Origin: Comamonadaceae bacterium
GTDB lineage: Bacteria > Pseudomonadota > Gammaproteobacteria > Burkholderiales > Burkholderiaceae_C
Reading direction: 5' to 3'
NCBI GenBank assembly: GCA_947479935.1
Contig: CANKBG010000004.1
Coordinates: 54,776-118,775, forward strand
Length of the DNA: 64,000 bases
The translations under genes and the position numbers were made by a program. Shown piece by piece: positions 1 through 8,895 of the stretch; the stretch's first letter is position 1; every line of letters begins with the position of its first letter. The notes below the pieces were generated by a model. That model saw nothing but the letters and a program-made list of their open reading frames with translations, ran no database searches and was not told the origin of the DNA.

Positions 1-1584
1 TTCCTAACCGATCAGCTGGCCGATCCTCAAGCGCAGGGTGAGGCGGCGCAGATGCGACTAGAGACCGATGAGGAATTGGTTCAGGTGATCACGTTTCACA
101 AAGCCAAAGGCTTGCAGTATCCCTTGGTATTTTTACCCTTCGTGTCCAATTTCAAAGAGGACAAAGATGAATCACTCAGAACACCTGAGGAGCGATTACA
201 AGAAGACATTCGTTTGTTGTACGTGGCGCTTACGCGCGCGCAACAAGCCATGTGGATGGGCGTAGCCAAGCGAAAAGACGATTTCAAAGGCAAAGACAAA
301 GGCAAAGACAAAGACGAAAACAAAGACAGCCAGCCACAAAGCGCGCTAAGTGTTTTGTTGAAGCGTCAGTCGGCCGAAGATCTGTTTGACAAGCTACATG
401 CATGGGCGTCTTGTGATGACATTGAAGTGATGCAGGCACCAGTTGCCAACGATCTGAGCTATGTGCCAATACAAACTCAGACTGACAGCCTGCCTTGTGT
501 TGCCAGAAAGCCCTCACGCGTGTTGCCAAGCGCCGGATGGACGACCAGTTTCAGTGCCCTCACGCGCAATCTGGGTGAGTTCACATCCAAGGTTTTAACG
601 CCCACGTTTGATCGCGAAGAACGCTGGTTAGATTCGCAACTCGACAATCCTGCCCATCCAGATGCGCTGACTCAGAATTCATCACCCGGTATCAATTCAG
701 CAAATCCCAATCCATTGCAACCGCCCTACAACGCATTTCCTGCTGGCAGCGCTTACGGCACCTTGCTCCACGATATTTTTGAGTGGCAACTCAAAGAAGG
801 CTGGCCCCTGCTGCAAGAAAGTACCTCCGTCTTGCCAGAAACCCAAATTCGCTGGCAATACTGGTGGCAAACGCAAGCCGACAGCCTGCAACTCAACCCC
901 GAGCAACAATCCCTTTGCCTCAACCTCATTCGCCAATGCGCACAAACTAAATTGGGGTCAAGTCAATTGGGGTCAGATCAACATTGTTTTGAGGCAGAGA
1001 CACAGAACCGTCAGATTGCAGTGAAAAGCCACAGCGAACCCCACCCATTCCACGACCTCAACAACCTAAGCCTGTCCCTACTCAACCCCCAAAACGCCTG
1101 GCCCGAAATGGGGTTCACCCTCAAAACCCATGGCGTATCGTCTCAATACATCGACAAGCTCATCAGAAACCATTTGCATGTAGGTCAAGAAAGACCCGCA
1201 TTGCAGCCGCAACAACTCAATGGCTTGCTCACGGGATTTATGGACATCGTGTTGAAGCATGAAGGCCGTTATTACGTGCTCGATTACAAATCAAACAAGT
1301 TGCCGAACTATGCGCAAGACAGCATGGTTGAAAGTGTTCTGAGTCATCGGTATGAGGTTCAATACACTTTGTACATCTTGGCTGTTCACCGTCTTTTAAA
1401 GTCAAGATTGAAAGACTACAACTACGATCAACATGTGGGCGGCGCTGTCTACTTTTATTTGCGCGGCATTGATCAAGTGGGGAAAGGCATTTATGCGCAC
1501 AGACCTCCATTTGAGTTGATTCATGCTTTGGATGAAGCCTTCAAAGAAAAAAATGTGGAGCCCCAAGCGGGCGTCATTGCATGA
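1..1584 (+). CDS. recB: RecBCD exonuclease V beta subunit, C-terminal part (5' end outside window)
   Basis: This is the 3' part of recB; the reading frame is open from base 1, so the start lies upstream. RecB is the 3'-5' helicase and nuclease subunit of RecBCD, which processes double-strand breaks. Visible are UvrD-type helicase motif V (VITFHKAKGLQYPLVFLPF), motif VI (LLYVALTRAQ) and then a nuclease domain with GTLLHDIFEWQ and the catalytic set Asp at 1243-1245, Asp at 1282-1284 and Lys at 1288-1290 (GFMDI...LDYKSN). The stop overlaps the recD start, so the two are translationally coupled. Two oddities sit between conserved blocks: a Lys/Asp tandem repeat near 289-327 and a 15-bp tandem repeat with a GGGGTCAG core near 950-985. 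The identification is firm; the effect of the inserts is unknown. Confidence 0.95.
   Translation, partial: FLTDQLADPQAQGEAAQMRLETDEELVQVITFHKAKGLQYPLVFLPFVSNFKEDKDESLRTPEERLQEDIRLLYVALTRAQQAMWMGVAKRKDDFKGKDKGKDKDENKDSQPQSALSVLLKRQSAEDLFDKLHAWASCDDIEVMQAPVANDLSYVPIQTQTDSLPCVARKPSRVLPSAGWTTSFSALTRNLGEFTSKVLTPTFDREERWLDSQLDNPAHPDALTQNSSPGINSANPNPLQPPYNAFPAGSAYGTLLHDIFEWQLKEGWPLLQESTSVLPETQIRWQYWWQTQADSLQLNPEQQSLCLNLIRQCAQTKLGSSQLGSDQHCFEAETQNRQIAVKSHSEPHPFHDLNNLSLSLLNPQNAWPEMGFTLKTHGVSSQYIDKLIRNHLHVGQERPALQPQQLNGLLTGFMDIVLKHEGRYYVLDYKSNKLPNYAQDSMVESVLSHRYEVQYTLYILAVHRLLKSRLKDYNYDQHVGGAVYFYLRGIDQVGKGIYAHRPPFELIHALDEAFKEKNVEPQAGVIA
289..327 (+). repeat. In-frame AAAGAC-type tandem repeat in recB linker
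   Basis: Two exact copies of the 12-mer GGCAAAGACAAA (289-300 and 301-312) are followed by a degenerate third unit. They encode a run of Lys, Gly and Asp between helicase motif VI and the nuclease domain, where RecB proteins carry a flexible linker. The unit length is a multiple of three, so slippage here would change linker length without breaking the frame. Confidence 0.7.
950..985 (+). repeat. GGGGTCAG-core repeat embedded in recB
   Basis: Two 15-bp units lie in tandem at 950-964 and 965-979 and differ at two positions; each contains TTGGGGTCA. The second unit continues into CAACATT. The 17-mer GGGGTCAGATCAACATT (969-985) is identical to bases 31382-31398 in the terminal inverted repeat of the 157-bp hairpin element. 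The recB copy is in frame and encodes LGSSQLGSDQ. This suggests a remnant of the same repeat family, but that is inference. Confidence 0.7.
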
Positions 1585-3554
1585 CATTTTTACTCTCAAA
1601 AAATAAATTTGGAGACTTTCAACCTGCAGCACATGAGGTGGCATGGCCTTGGACGGCGTTGGATGTGGCATGGCTTCAATTTTTAAAATCTCACCAAGCC
1701 ACACCAGAGCCTCTTCACGATTTATTGGCCTTGTTGGTCAGCCATCAAATGGGCAGAGGGCATGCCTGCTTAGACCTCGAAGCCTTGTGGCACGACCCGT
1801 CACATCTGCTCGATTGGTCTCAGGCGCAGGTGGCTGCATTGCCCTTGACTGAAACGCAGATTCAGCAAGCAAAGGAAAAAAATCCCGCACTTTCCCAAAC
1901 TTCAAATCCTTGGGTGCAAGCTGCCAAATCACTGCCCTGGGCAGCCGGTGAAAATTCCCCGTTGGTCACGGCTACTCGCAGTGACGGCCAGCCTGTTCGT
2001 CTTTACCTGCGCCGCGCATGGCAGGCAGAGCAAACCATTCAGCAGTCAATTCAAAACAGGTTGTCTCAACATTTTGAAGTTCCCCAAGATACTGGCCAAA
2101 AGTTGGACTTGCTGTTTCAAACAACCAGCACAGAAACAGATTGGCAGCGCGTTGCCTGTGCAAAAGCACTTCGCGCAGGACTCACATTGATTACGGGGGG
2201 ACCTGGCACAGGCAAAACCACAACCGTGGTCAGGTTGCTGGCGCTTCTTCAACATACAGCACGTGATCAACATCAAACGCTGCGCATTCATTTGGCTGCA
2301 CCCACGGGCAAGGCCGCCAGCCGATTGAGCACCTCCATTCAATCGGCTTTGGCCAGTTTGCCTGGAGGTTGGGCTGAAGGATTGCCGGTTCAAGCTGTCA
2401 CCTTGCACCAACTTTTGCAATACAACCCCGATGCAGCCGTCAGGCCGGCCCCTATGCTGGCAACCGACTTGGTGGTGGTAGACGAAGCGTCCATGATTGA
2501 TTTGGAATTGATGGCACGCCTGATGAAGTGTGTGCCACAGAATGCCAGACTGGTCTTGCTAGGCGATAAAGATCAACTGGCTTCTGTCGAAGCGGGCGGC
2601 GTTTGGTCACAACTTTGTGAAGGTGCAGCCCTGTCAGAAAACTTCACCGAACCCGTTAACGCAAAGGCCTATTCATTGCCAGAACAAACAGCGGTGCTGC
2701 ATGTGAGTCGCCGCTTTAATGCTCAAAGCGCCATTGGTCAGTGGGCCAAAATGATCAATGAAGGCGATCAGACTCAATTGCAATCGCAGTGGCAAAGATT
2801 GCAGGTGACACTCAGCGGCCAAGATCAATTGGCGCAAGAAGTTCAACGCTTGCCAGATGCGTGGCGGGATCGATCGCAGGGACATTTGCATCCAGAAGTT
2901 GCAATGACGCTTAGGGTGGGATGGCGCAACTGGTTGCAGGCCCTCCAAGCTTTGCAAGCAGAGGTCGCCATTTGTGACAACGCCCAAGCGCTTCATTTGA
3001 TGAAATGCTTCAGTGAATTTCAGGTTTTGTGCGCACTCAGGCATGGCGCTTGGGGTGTCCAAGTCATGAACGATTTAATTGCCAGTGCACTTGGGCTGTT
3101 TAAAGGCTCGGAGCTTAGTTTCTCAAAGGGCAATCCACAGCAAGCTTGGTTTGTAGGGCGACCCGTGATGGTCACCCGTAACGACTATCACCTGAACCTC
3201 ATGAACGGTGATGTGGGCCAATGTTTACCCACCGTCACTGGCCTGCGCGTTGCATTTCCCGACGGCAAAGGCGGCGTGAGATGGGTGCTGCCTTCCCGAT
3301 TGGACGCGGTTGAAACTGTGTGGGCCATGACGGTTCATAAATCGCAAGGCTCTGAATACGACCATGTGCTGATGGTGCTGCCCGACCGAGATGCCCCTGT
3401 GCTCACGCGCGAGTTGCTTTACACCGGCGTCACACGCGCTAAATCCCGCTTAACCTGGTGGGTTCCCAGTGCGTCGGTCTTGTTCCATTCTGTGGGTCAA
3501 CGGGTTACGCGAAGTGGCGGTCTGGCAGACGCTTTGTTTCATCCGTCAAAATAG
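1581..3554 (+). CDS. recD: RecBCD exonuclease V alpha subunit (5'-3' helicase)
   Basis: RecD is the fast 5'-3' DNA helicase of RecBCD and also controls its response to Chi. The protein has 657 residues, somewhat longer than E. coli RecD. Walker A is GGPGTGKT (residues 206-213), Walker B is VVVDEASMID, and the C-terminal helicase motifs include LLGDKDQL, MTVHKSQGSEYD and LLYTGVTRAK. The ATG overlaps the recB stop (ATGA), supporting coupled translation and a fixed subunit ratio. An N-terminal domain that contacts RecB precedes Walker A. recC is not in the window and is presumably upstream of recB. No internal stop or missing motif was seen. Confidence 0.95.
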   Translation: MTFLLSKNKFGDFQPAAHEVAWPWTALDVAWLQFLKSHQATPEPLHDLLALLVSHQMGRGHACLDLEALWHDPSHLLDWSQAQVAALPLTETQIQQAKEKNPALSQTSNPWVQAAKSLPWAAGENSPLVTATRSDGQPVRLYLRRAWQAEQTIQQSIQNRLSQHFEVPQDTGQKLDLLFQTTSTETDWQRVACAKALRAGLTLITGGPGTGKTTTVVRLLALLQHTARDQHQTLRIHLAAPTGKAASRLSTSIQSALASLPGGWAEGLPVQAVTLHQLLQYNPDAAVRPAPMLATDLVVVDEASMIDLELMARLMKCVPQNARLVLLGDKDQLASVEAGGVWSQLCEGAALSENFTEPVNAKAYSLPEQTAVLHVSRRFNAQSAIGQWAKMINEGDQTQLQSQWQRLQVTLSGQDQLAQEVQRLPDAWRDRSQGHLHPEVAMTLRVGWRNWLQALQALQAEVAICDNAQALHLMKCFSEFQVLCALRHGAWGVQVMNDLIASALGLFKGSELSFSKGNPQQAWFVGRPVMVTRNDYHLNLMNGDVGQCLPTVTGLRVAFPDGKGGVRWVLPSRLDAVETVWAMTVHKSQGSEYDHVLMVLPDRDAPVLTRELLYTGVTRAKSRLTWWVPSASVLFHSVGQRVTRSGGLADALFHPSK

Positions 3555-3581
3555 ACACTTCAGGCAAAAAAGTGAGCAACG

Positions 3582-4496
3582 ATGAATTACGATGAAATGG
3601 CTGACACATTGTCAGCCCACCCAGACTACAAAGTGAAGCGTCGCTTGGTTCCGGTCCTAGATTTTGGAACTGGTTCTGGAGGATCTACCCAGCGGGTCCT
3701 TATTTTGGACACAGAAACAACGGGCTTAGATTGGCGCGCAGAAAACATCATTGAGTTGGCCATGCTGGCCGTGGATGTCGATATGCAAAGTGGCCAACCT
3801 GTCGGTGAGGTTGAGGTGTACGAAGACTTCGAAGATCCGGGACGGCCTATTCCCACAGAAATCGTCAAGCTCACAGGCATCACCGACCAAGACGTGAAAG
3901 GCCATCAACTCAACGAAGCCAAAATCAAAGACATGGTGGCACGCGCCGATCTCATCGTAGCCCACAACGCCGGATTCGATCGGCCTTTCGTAGAAAACCG
4001 ATTGGAAGTGTTTGAGCACAAAGCATGGGCGTGCTCCTTCGCTGGCATCAACTGGAAAGCCCAAGGTTTGGGATCCGCCAAATTGGAATTTTTGTGCAGC
4101 GAATTGGGCTGGTTCTACGACGCTCACCGCGCGCAAGTCGACTGTCATGCTTTGCTAAGGGTTTTGTCATCTCCCTTGAAGACAAAAGCAGAGGAAATGC
4201 CTTTAACTGGCTTGCAGCAACTTTTCAAGTCGGCCGAACAAGCCCGAACTGTGGTCAAAGCTTTCGGTTCTCCTTTCGAAACCAAAGACAAGCTCAAGGC
4301 CCGAGGCTACCGATGGGACGTCGAAGCCAAAGTTTGGTATACGGCCGTGAAATCAGGCGAGGCCTTAGAGGAGGAGTCAGAATGGCTCAAAAAACATGTT
4401 TACGCAGGAAGAGCAGCCCGAATTGGCTTAGAAATCCAAGACGCGTTGGTCCAATTTTCCAGCCGAAGCGGTAAATCAGGCGACAGAGTCTTGTAA
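3582..4496 (+). CDS. DnaQ-family 3'-5' exonuclease with extra C-terminal domain
   Basis: This is a DEDDh exonuclease of the DNA polymerase III epsilon superfamily. The four acidic ligands and the His are visible: Asp43 and Glu45 in LDTETTGLD, Asp133 in AHNAGFDRPF, and His182/Asp187 in AHRAQVDCH. The first 35 residues precede the exonuclease fold. After residue 205 there is a short domain with FETKDKLKARGYRWD and VWYT, a pattern I know from the tails of several bacterial exonucleases and replication-related proteins; its role is not clear to me. The gene starts 27 nt after recD and may be cotranscribed with recBD, which would fit a repair role. It lacks a polymerase or PHP domain, and it is unlikely to be the replicative epsilon itself. 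Confidence 0.85.
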   Translation: MNYDEMADTLSAHPDYKVKRRLVPVLDFGTGSGGSTQRVLILDTETTGLDWRAENIIELAMLAVDVDMQSGQPVGEVEVYEDFEDPGRPIPTEIVKLTGITDQDVKGHQLNEAKIKDMVARADLIVAHNAGFDRPFVENRLEVFEHKAWACSFAGINWKAQGLGSAKLEFLCSELGWFYDAHRAQVDCHALLRVLSSPLKTKAEEMPLTGLQQLFKSAEQARTVVKAFGSPFETKDKLKARGYRWDVEAKVWYTAVKSGEALEEESEWLKKHVYAGRAARIGLEIQDALVQFSSRSGKSGDRVL

Positions 4497-4560
4497 TTTC
4501 AAAGGTTTCAGGGGCTGAAAGCGCTGAAGGGGCACCCAAAGACAGGGATAATCATGGGTT

Positions 4561-4581
4561 AGGGAAAATTATCTTTTCCCT
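4561..4581. other. 8-bp inverted repeat upstream of ettA
   Basis: AGGGAAAA and TTTTCCCT flank a 5-nt loop 24 bases before the ettA start. No clear U-tract follows, so this is probably not a strong terminator. It may be a leader hairpin of the ettA message or chance. Confidence 0.35.
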
Positions 4582-4604
4582 CCCTTTTGAAGAGCATCCC
4601 AGTC

Positions 4605-6266
4605 ATGGCCCAATACGTTTTTTCTATGAACCGCGTCGGCAAGATCGTGCCGCCGAAGCGTCACATTCTCAAAGACATTTCTCTCAGCTTCTTCCCAGGC
4701 GCCAAAATTGGTGTGCTCGGTTTGAACGGCTCAGGCAAGTCCACCTTGCTGAAAATCATGGCCGGTATCGACAAAGAAATTGAAGGCGAAGCCATTCCCA
4801 TGGCCGGCCTCAAAATTGGCTATCTGCCACAAGAGCCTCAGATGGACCCCGACGAAACCGTTCGCGAAGCGGTTGAAGGTGGCATGGGCGAGGTGAAAGC
4901 CGCTCAAGCTCGCCTCGAAGAAGTTTATGCAGCCTATGCTGAAGAAGACGCCGATTTTGATGCACTGGCTGCAGAGCAAGCCAAACTCGAGGCCATCATC
5001 GCCACAGCAGGTGACGCATCCGACCACCAACTGGAAATTGCAGCAGACGCTTTGCGTTTGCCCCCATGGGATGCCATCATTGGCAAACTCTCAGGCGGTG
5101 AAAAACGCCGTGTGGCTTTGTGCCGTTTGTTGCTCAGCCGCCCCGACATGTTGCTTCTGGACGAACCCACCAATCACTTGGACGCAGAAAGTGTCGATTG
5201 GCTGGAGTTGTTCTTGCAACGTTTCCCCGGCACCGTGGTTGCCATTACCCACGATCGTTACTTTTTAGACAATGCGGCCGAATGGATTTTGGAACTTGAC
5301 CGCGGCCACGGCATTCCCTACAAGGGCAATTATTCCAATTGGTTGGAGCAAAAAGAGGCACGCTTGGGCCAAGAGCAACGCACAGAAGATGCACGCACCA
5401 AGGCCATGAAAAAAGAATTGGAATGGGCCCGTTCCAACCCCAAAGGTCGTCAAGCCAAGAGCAAGGCGCGTTTGGCTCGCTTTGAAGAACTGAGCGATTA
5501 CGACTACCAAAAACGCAATGAAACACAGGAAATTTTCATTCCTGTGGCCGAGCGTTTGGGCAACGAAGTTTTTGAATTCAGCAACGTCAGCAAGTCCTTC
5601 GGTGACCGCCTGCTGATTGACAACTTGAGCTTCAATGTGCCCGCTGGCGCCATTGTGGGCATCATCGGCCCTAACGGCGCTGGCAAATCAACGCTCTTTA
5701 AACTCATTGCAGGCAAAGAAAAGCCCGACAGCGGATCCATCAAAGTGGGTCAAACTGTAAAGATGGCCTTCGTTGATCAAAACCGTGACGACTTGTCTAA
5801 CGATAAAACCGTTTGGGAAGATGTTTCTGGCGGTTTGGACATCATGACCGTGGGCAAGTTTCAAATGCCAAGCCGTGCGTATTGCGGCCGTTTCAACTTC
5901 AATGGTGGCGATCAGCAAAAGAAAGTTGGCATGTTGTCGGGTGGTGAACGCGGTCGTTTGCATTTGGCCAAAACGCTCATTGAAGGCGGCAACGTGTTGT
6001 TGCTAGACGAACCCTCCAATGACTTGGATGTGGAAACTTTGCGCGCCTTGGAAGATGCCTTGCTTGAGTTTGCTGGATCGGTCATGGTGATTAGCCACGA
6101 TCGCTGGTTTCTGGACCGCATTGCCACGCACATTTTGGCGGCCGAAGGCGACAGCCAATGGGTGTTCTTTGATGGCAACTACCAAGAGTATGAAGCCGAT
6201 AAGAAAAAACGTTTGGGCGAAGAGGGTGCCAAACCCAAGCGCGTGCGTTTCAAAGCCCTGAAGTAA
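4605..6266 (+). CDS. ettA: Energy-dependent translational throttle protein EttA (ABC-F)
   Basis: EttA is a soluble ABC-F ATPase that binds the ribosomal E site and gates entry into the elongation cycle according to ATP/ADP level. The chosen ATG gives 553 residues beginning MAQYVFSMNRVGKIVPPKR, close to the E. coli length; an upstream TTG would add six residues with no family support. There are two ABC domains: Walker A GLNGSGKS with signature LSGGEKRR, and GPNGAGKS with signature LSGGERGR. Between the domains is the charged linker with ARSNPKGRQAKSKARLAR. There are no membrane segments, as expected for ABC-F. rsuA follows 34 nt downstream. Confidence 0.96.
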   Translation: MAQYVFSMNRVGKIVPPKRHILKDISLSFFPGAKIGVLGLNGSGKSTLLKIMAGIDKEIEGEAIPMAGLKIGYLPQEPQMDPDETVREAVEGGMGEVKAAQARLEEVYAAYAEEDADFDALAAEQAKLEAIIATAGDASDHQLEIAADALRLPPWDAIIGKLSGGEKRRVALCRLLLSRPDMLLLDEPTNHLDAESVDWLELFLQRFPGTVVAITHDRYFLDNAAEWILELDRGHGIPYKGNYSNWLEQKEARLGQEQRTEDARTKAMKKELEWARSNPKGRQAKSKARLARFEELSDYDYQKRNETQEIFIPVAERLGNEVFEFSNVSKSFGDRLLIDNLSFNVPAGAIVGIIGPNGAGKSTLFKLIAGKEKPDSGSIKVGQTVKMAFVDQNRDDLSNDKTVWEDVSGGLDIMTVGKFQMPSRAYCGRFNFNGGDQQKKVGMLSGGERGRLHLAKTLIEGGNVLLLDEPSNDLDVETLRALEDALLEFAGSVMVISHDRWFLDRIATHILAAEGDSQWVFFDGNYQEYEADKKKRLGEEGAKPKRVRFKALK

Positions 6267-6300
6267 TTCGCCGAAAGCGAATACACATAGAAGTGCTGCC

Positions 6301-7035
6301 ATGAAACCCATGCGCCTAGAAGATATTCTCTTCAGCCAGGGTTTCGGCACACGCCGAGTCTGCGCAGGCTTGGTGCAGCAGGGCTATGTGAGTGTGAATA
6401 GCGAAGTTCAAGAAGACCCCGGCGTTTTCTTTGAGCCAGAAAATCTCAAGTTCAAAGTACAAGGCACAGAGTGGACCTACTTTGACCGCGCCTACCTCAT
6501 GCTGCACAAACCCTCAGGCACTGAGTGCTCCCAAAAGCCCTCCACCTGGCCTAGCATTTACACCTTGTTGCCATCTCCTTTGAGGCTGCGTCCGCAAAAG
6601 GCGGCCGTGCAAGGCGTTCAAGCGGTGGGGCGCTTAGACCAAGACACCACGGGCTTGCTGTTGCTCACCGATGATGGCAAATTTATTCACCGCATGAGTT
6701 CACCCAAGCACCATGTGCCCAAGGTGTATGAAGTTACCACCAAGCACGATGTCACTGAGCAACAAGTCGAAAAACTCTTGGCAGGCGTGGTGCTAGATGA
6801 CAGCCCCAAACCGGTCAAAGCGGCCGCCTGTGAAAAGGTGTCCCACACCCATTTGAAACTTACGCTCACCGAAGGCAAGTACCACCAAGTGAAGCGCATG
6901 TTGGCTGCGGTGGGCAATCGAGTAGAGGGCTTGCACCGAAGTGCCATTGGCAACTTGCAGTTGCCAGAAAATTTGGCACCAGGTCAGTGGCGCTGGATAT
7001 TGCCTAGCGAATTAGAAAAATACTTCAAAGCCTGA
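6301..7035 (+). CDS. rsuA: Ribosomal small subunit pseudouridine synthase (RsuA family)
   Basis: RsuA-type enzymes convert a uridine of 16S rRNA (U516 in E. coli) to pseudouridine. An S4-like RNA-binding domain occupies about residues 1-50 (EDILFSQGFGTRRVCAGLV), followed by the synthase core with the catalytic Asp in GRLDQDTTGLLLLTDDG and the later motif EGKYHQVKRMLAAVGN. The length of 244 residues fits. It follows ettA with a short gap containing a 6-bp hairpin (ATTCGC/GCGAAT), so the two may form an operon with a ribosome theme. Its last 52 bases overlap the end of the convergent hydrolase gene. A close paralogue with another rRNA target cannot be excluded. Confidence 0.9.
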   Translation: MKPMRLEDILFSQGFGTRRVCAGLVQQGYVSVNSEVQEDPGVFFEPENLKFKVQGTEWTYFDRAYLMLHKPSGTECSQKPSTWPSIYTLLPSPLRLRPQKAAVQGVQAVGRLDQDTTGLLLLTDDGKFIHRMSSPKHHVPKVYEVTTKHDVTEQQVEKLLAGVVLDDSPKPVKAAACEKVSHTHLKLTLTEGKYHQVKRMLAAVGNRVEGLHRSAIGNLQLPENLAPGQWRWILPSELEKYFKA

Positions 7036-7847
7036 AGCACTTCTTCTGGCTGGTCTTTGTGAGGACTGTGGCCACAGTTTTCAAGTTTCACCAATTGCGT
7101 GTGCGGAACCTTGGCTGAAATTTCATCAATTTGGGCCATGGTGCCGTAAGGATCGTCAACACCTTGAATGGCCATCAAAGGAGATTCAATGTTGTGAAGC
7201 AAAGGGCGAATATCGAAGCTTCTAAAGGCATCGCTAAGCCAAACATCATTCCATTGCCAAAAGGCCACATCCACATCTTTGTGAAAAGTTGCCAGCTTGG
7301 GTTTGAGTTTTTCGAACTGTTCACGTGCTTGCGCAATGGCTTGAATTGAAATGTCTTCAACCATAACGTGCGGTGCCATGACCACGCAGCCAGCCACTTG
7401 ATATTGACAGGCGTGAATGAGGGCAATGGTGCCGCCATCGGAATGCCCCACCAACAGTGGATTTGAAATGTTCAAAGCCTGAAGCAGGGCGGGCAATACT
7501 TCGCAGGCTTCCTGGTGCATGTAGTTGGCTAGAAGGCGGCCTGATCCACGAACGTCCGCTATGCCCTCTGACTGGCCGTATCCCCTGCGGGAATAGACCC
7601 AACCCTCGCACCCCAAACTTTCACATACTTTTTCGGGCCAATCCTTCCAAAGTGAGACGCTTCCCAAGCCTTCGTGTAAAAAAACACAAGCAGGTTTTCT
7701 TGAAAAGTTGGCTAGAGATTCAGTCGGAGAGGGAATATGTTTCACCTCGAGGCGAACTCCCAAGACAAAAATAAGAGAGGTCGGCTTCATGAACTCAATT
7801 TTGACATCAGAATGGCTCAAAATGTGAAAGTTAGGCACACCTTCCAT
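6984..7847 (-). CDS. Alpha/beta hydrolase
   Basis: This is an alpha/beta-hydrolase-fold enzyme of unknown substrate. The oxyanion-region motif is FLHEGLGSVSLWKDWP, the nucleophile elbow is GHSDGG, and a late ENCGHSPHKDQPEEV supplies the probable catalytic His. The pattern resembles small C-C hydrolases and esterases. The start is uncertain: the longest frame begins at 7847, but an ATG at 7790 (MKPTSLIFVLG) is equally plausible. The 3' end overlaps rsuA by 52 bp in opposite orientation, leaving no space for a terminator between them. No signal peptide is evident, so it is likely cytoplasmic. Confidence 0.8.
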   Translation of the reverse strand: MEGVPNFHILSHSDVKIEFMKPTSLIFVLGVRLEVKHIPSPTESLANFSRKPACVFLHEGLGSVSLWKDWPEKVCESLGCEGWVYSRRGYGQSEGIADVRGSGRLLANYMHQEACEVLPALLQALNISNPLLVGHSDGGTIALIHACQYQVAGCVVMAPHVMVEDISIQAIAQAREQFEKLKPKLATFHKDVDVAFWQWNDVWLSDAFRSFDIRPLLHNIESPLMAIQGVDDPYGTMAQIDEISAKVPHTQLVKLENCGHSPHKDQPEEVLQALKYFSNSLGNIQRH

Positions 7848-7881
7848 TGGTAGGATTGCAATACGCCATTACACTTAACAG

Positions 7882-8895
7882 ATGATTATTCGTGCCCTCA
7901 CGCTCTTGCTCGGTCTGGCTACCTGTGGCCTTACTTTTGCCATGTCAGGGGCGCCCAAGCCCCCCCCGCCCCCTGAAGTTCTAGCGCCTGCGCCCATTTT
8001 TGTCTTGAATTCATTAGATGGAACTGTCAGTGTGATAGACCCCGTGACTTGGACGGAAACCAAGCGTATTCCAACCGGCAAGGAGCCGCATCACCTTTAC
8101 CTCACGCCTGACGAAAAGTCGGTCATCGTGGCCAATGCCTTGTCCGACTCTCTCACCTTCATCGACCCCAGGACGGCAGAGGTTCAACGGGTAGTGCCAG
8201 GCATCTTGGATCCCTATCATTTGCGCTTTTCTCCCGACATGAAATGGTTTGTGACGGTGGCCAACCGGCTTAACCACATTGACATTTACAAATGGGATGG
8301 TCAAACGCCCACCTTGGTGAAACGCATTGCGTCTTCTAAAACACCCAGCCATATGTGGATTGACAGCCAAAGCACCACGGTCTGGGCCACGATGCAAGAC
8401 AGTGACGAATTGGTAGCGGTGGACTTGGCAACTCAAGTTATAAAGTGGCGCGTTAAAACGGGCCCCATGCCTGCGGACGTGTTTGTGACGCCCGACGATA
8501 AAACTTTGCTGGTGGCGTTGACTGGCAGTGACGGCGTGGAGGTTTACGACGTGTCCAATGGGCCGGCGCGGAAAGTGAAAAAAATTCCAACGGGCAAGGG
8601 TGCCCATGCATTTCGTGCTGTCGGCGATAAACAGCATGTGCTGGTCAGCAATCGGGTGGCCAATTCCATCAGCAAGATTGATTACAAAAGCTTCTCTGTG
8701 GTCGATCAATACCCCGGCCCCACTGGCCCCGATTGCATGGACATCACGGCAGATGGAAAAACCATTTTGCTGGCTTCACGTTGGGCGCAAAAATTGAGCG
8801 TGATTGACATGACCACACGCAAGGTGGTGAGACAAATCAAAGTGGGCAAGTCACCCCACGGGGTTTGGACTTTGGACCATGCGCCGCGCCAATGA
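7882..8895 (+). CDS. Exported YVTN-type beta-propeller protein
   Basis: The protein has 337 residues: an N-terminal signal peptide (MIIRALTLLLGLATCGLTFA), a proline-rich stretch, and then repeats typical of YVTN/NHL-like beta-propellers, for example LNSLDGTVSVIDP, IVANALSDSLTFIDP and LLASRWAQKLSVIDM. Such propellers are usually extracytoplasmic interaction scaffolds, and no catalytic motif is visible. The gene overlaps the following deacetylase gene by 17 nt, so the two are probably co-translated. The promoter must lie within the 34-bp gap to the divergent hydrolase gene or inside that gene. The specific function is unknown. Confidence 0.85.
   Translation: MIIRALTLLLGLATCGLTFAMSGAPKPPPPPEVLAPAPIFVLNSLDGTVSVIDPVTWTETKRIPTGKEPHHLYLTPDEKSVIVANALSDSLTFIDPRTAEVQRVVPGILDPYHLRFSPDMKWFVTVANRLNHIDIYKWDGQTPTLVKRIASSKTPSHMWIDSQSTTVWATMQDSDELVAVDLATQVIKWRVKTGPMPADVFVTPDDKTLLVALTGSDGVEVYDVSNGPARKVKKIPTGKGAHAFRAVGDKQHVLVSNRVANSISKIDYKSFSVVDQYPGPTGPDCMDITADGKTILLASRWAQKLSVIDMTTRKVVRQIKVGKSPHGVWTLDHAPRQ

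Noticed and set aside
4501..4604. Possible small RNA or riboswitch before ettA
   Set aside because: Only an 8-bp hairpin is visible; there is no known riboswitch core or terminator-antiterminator pair.
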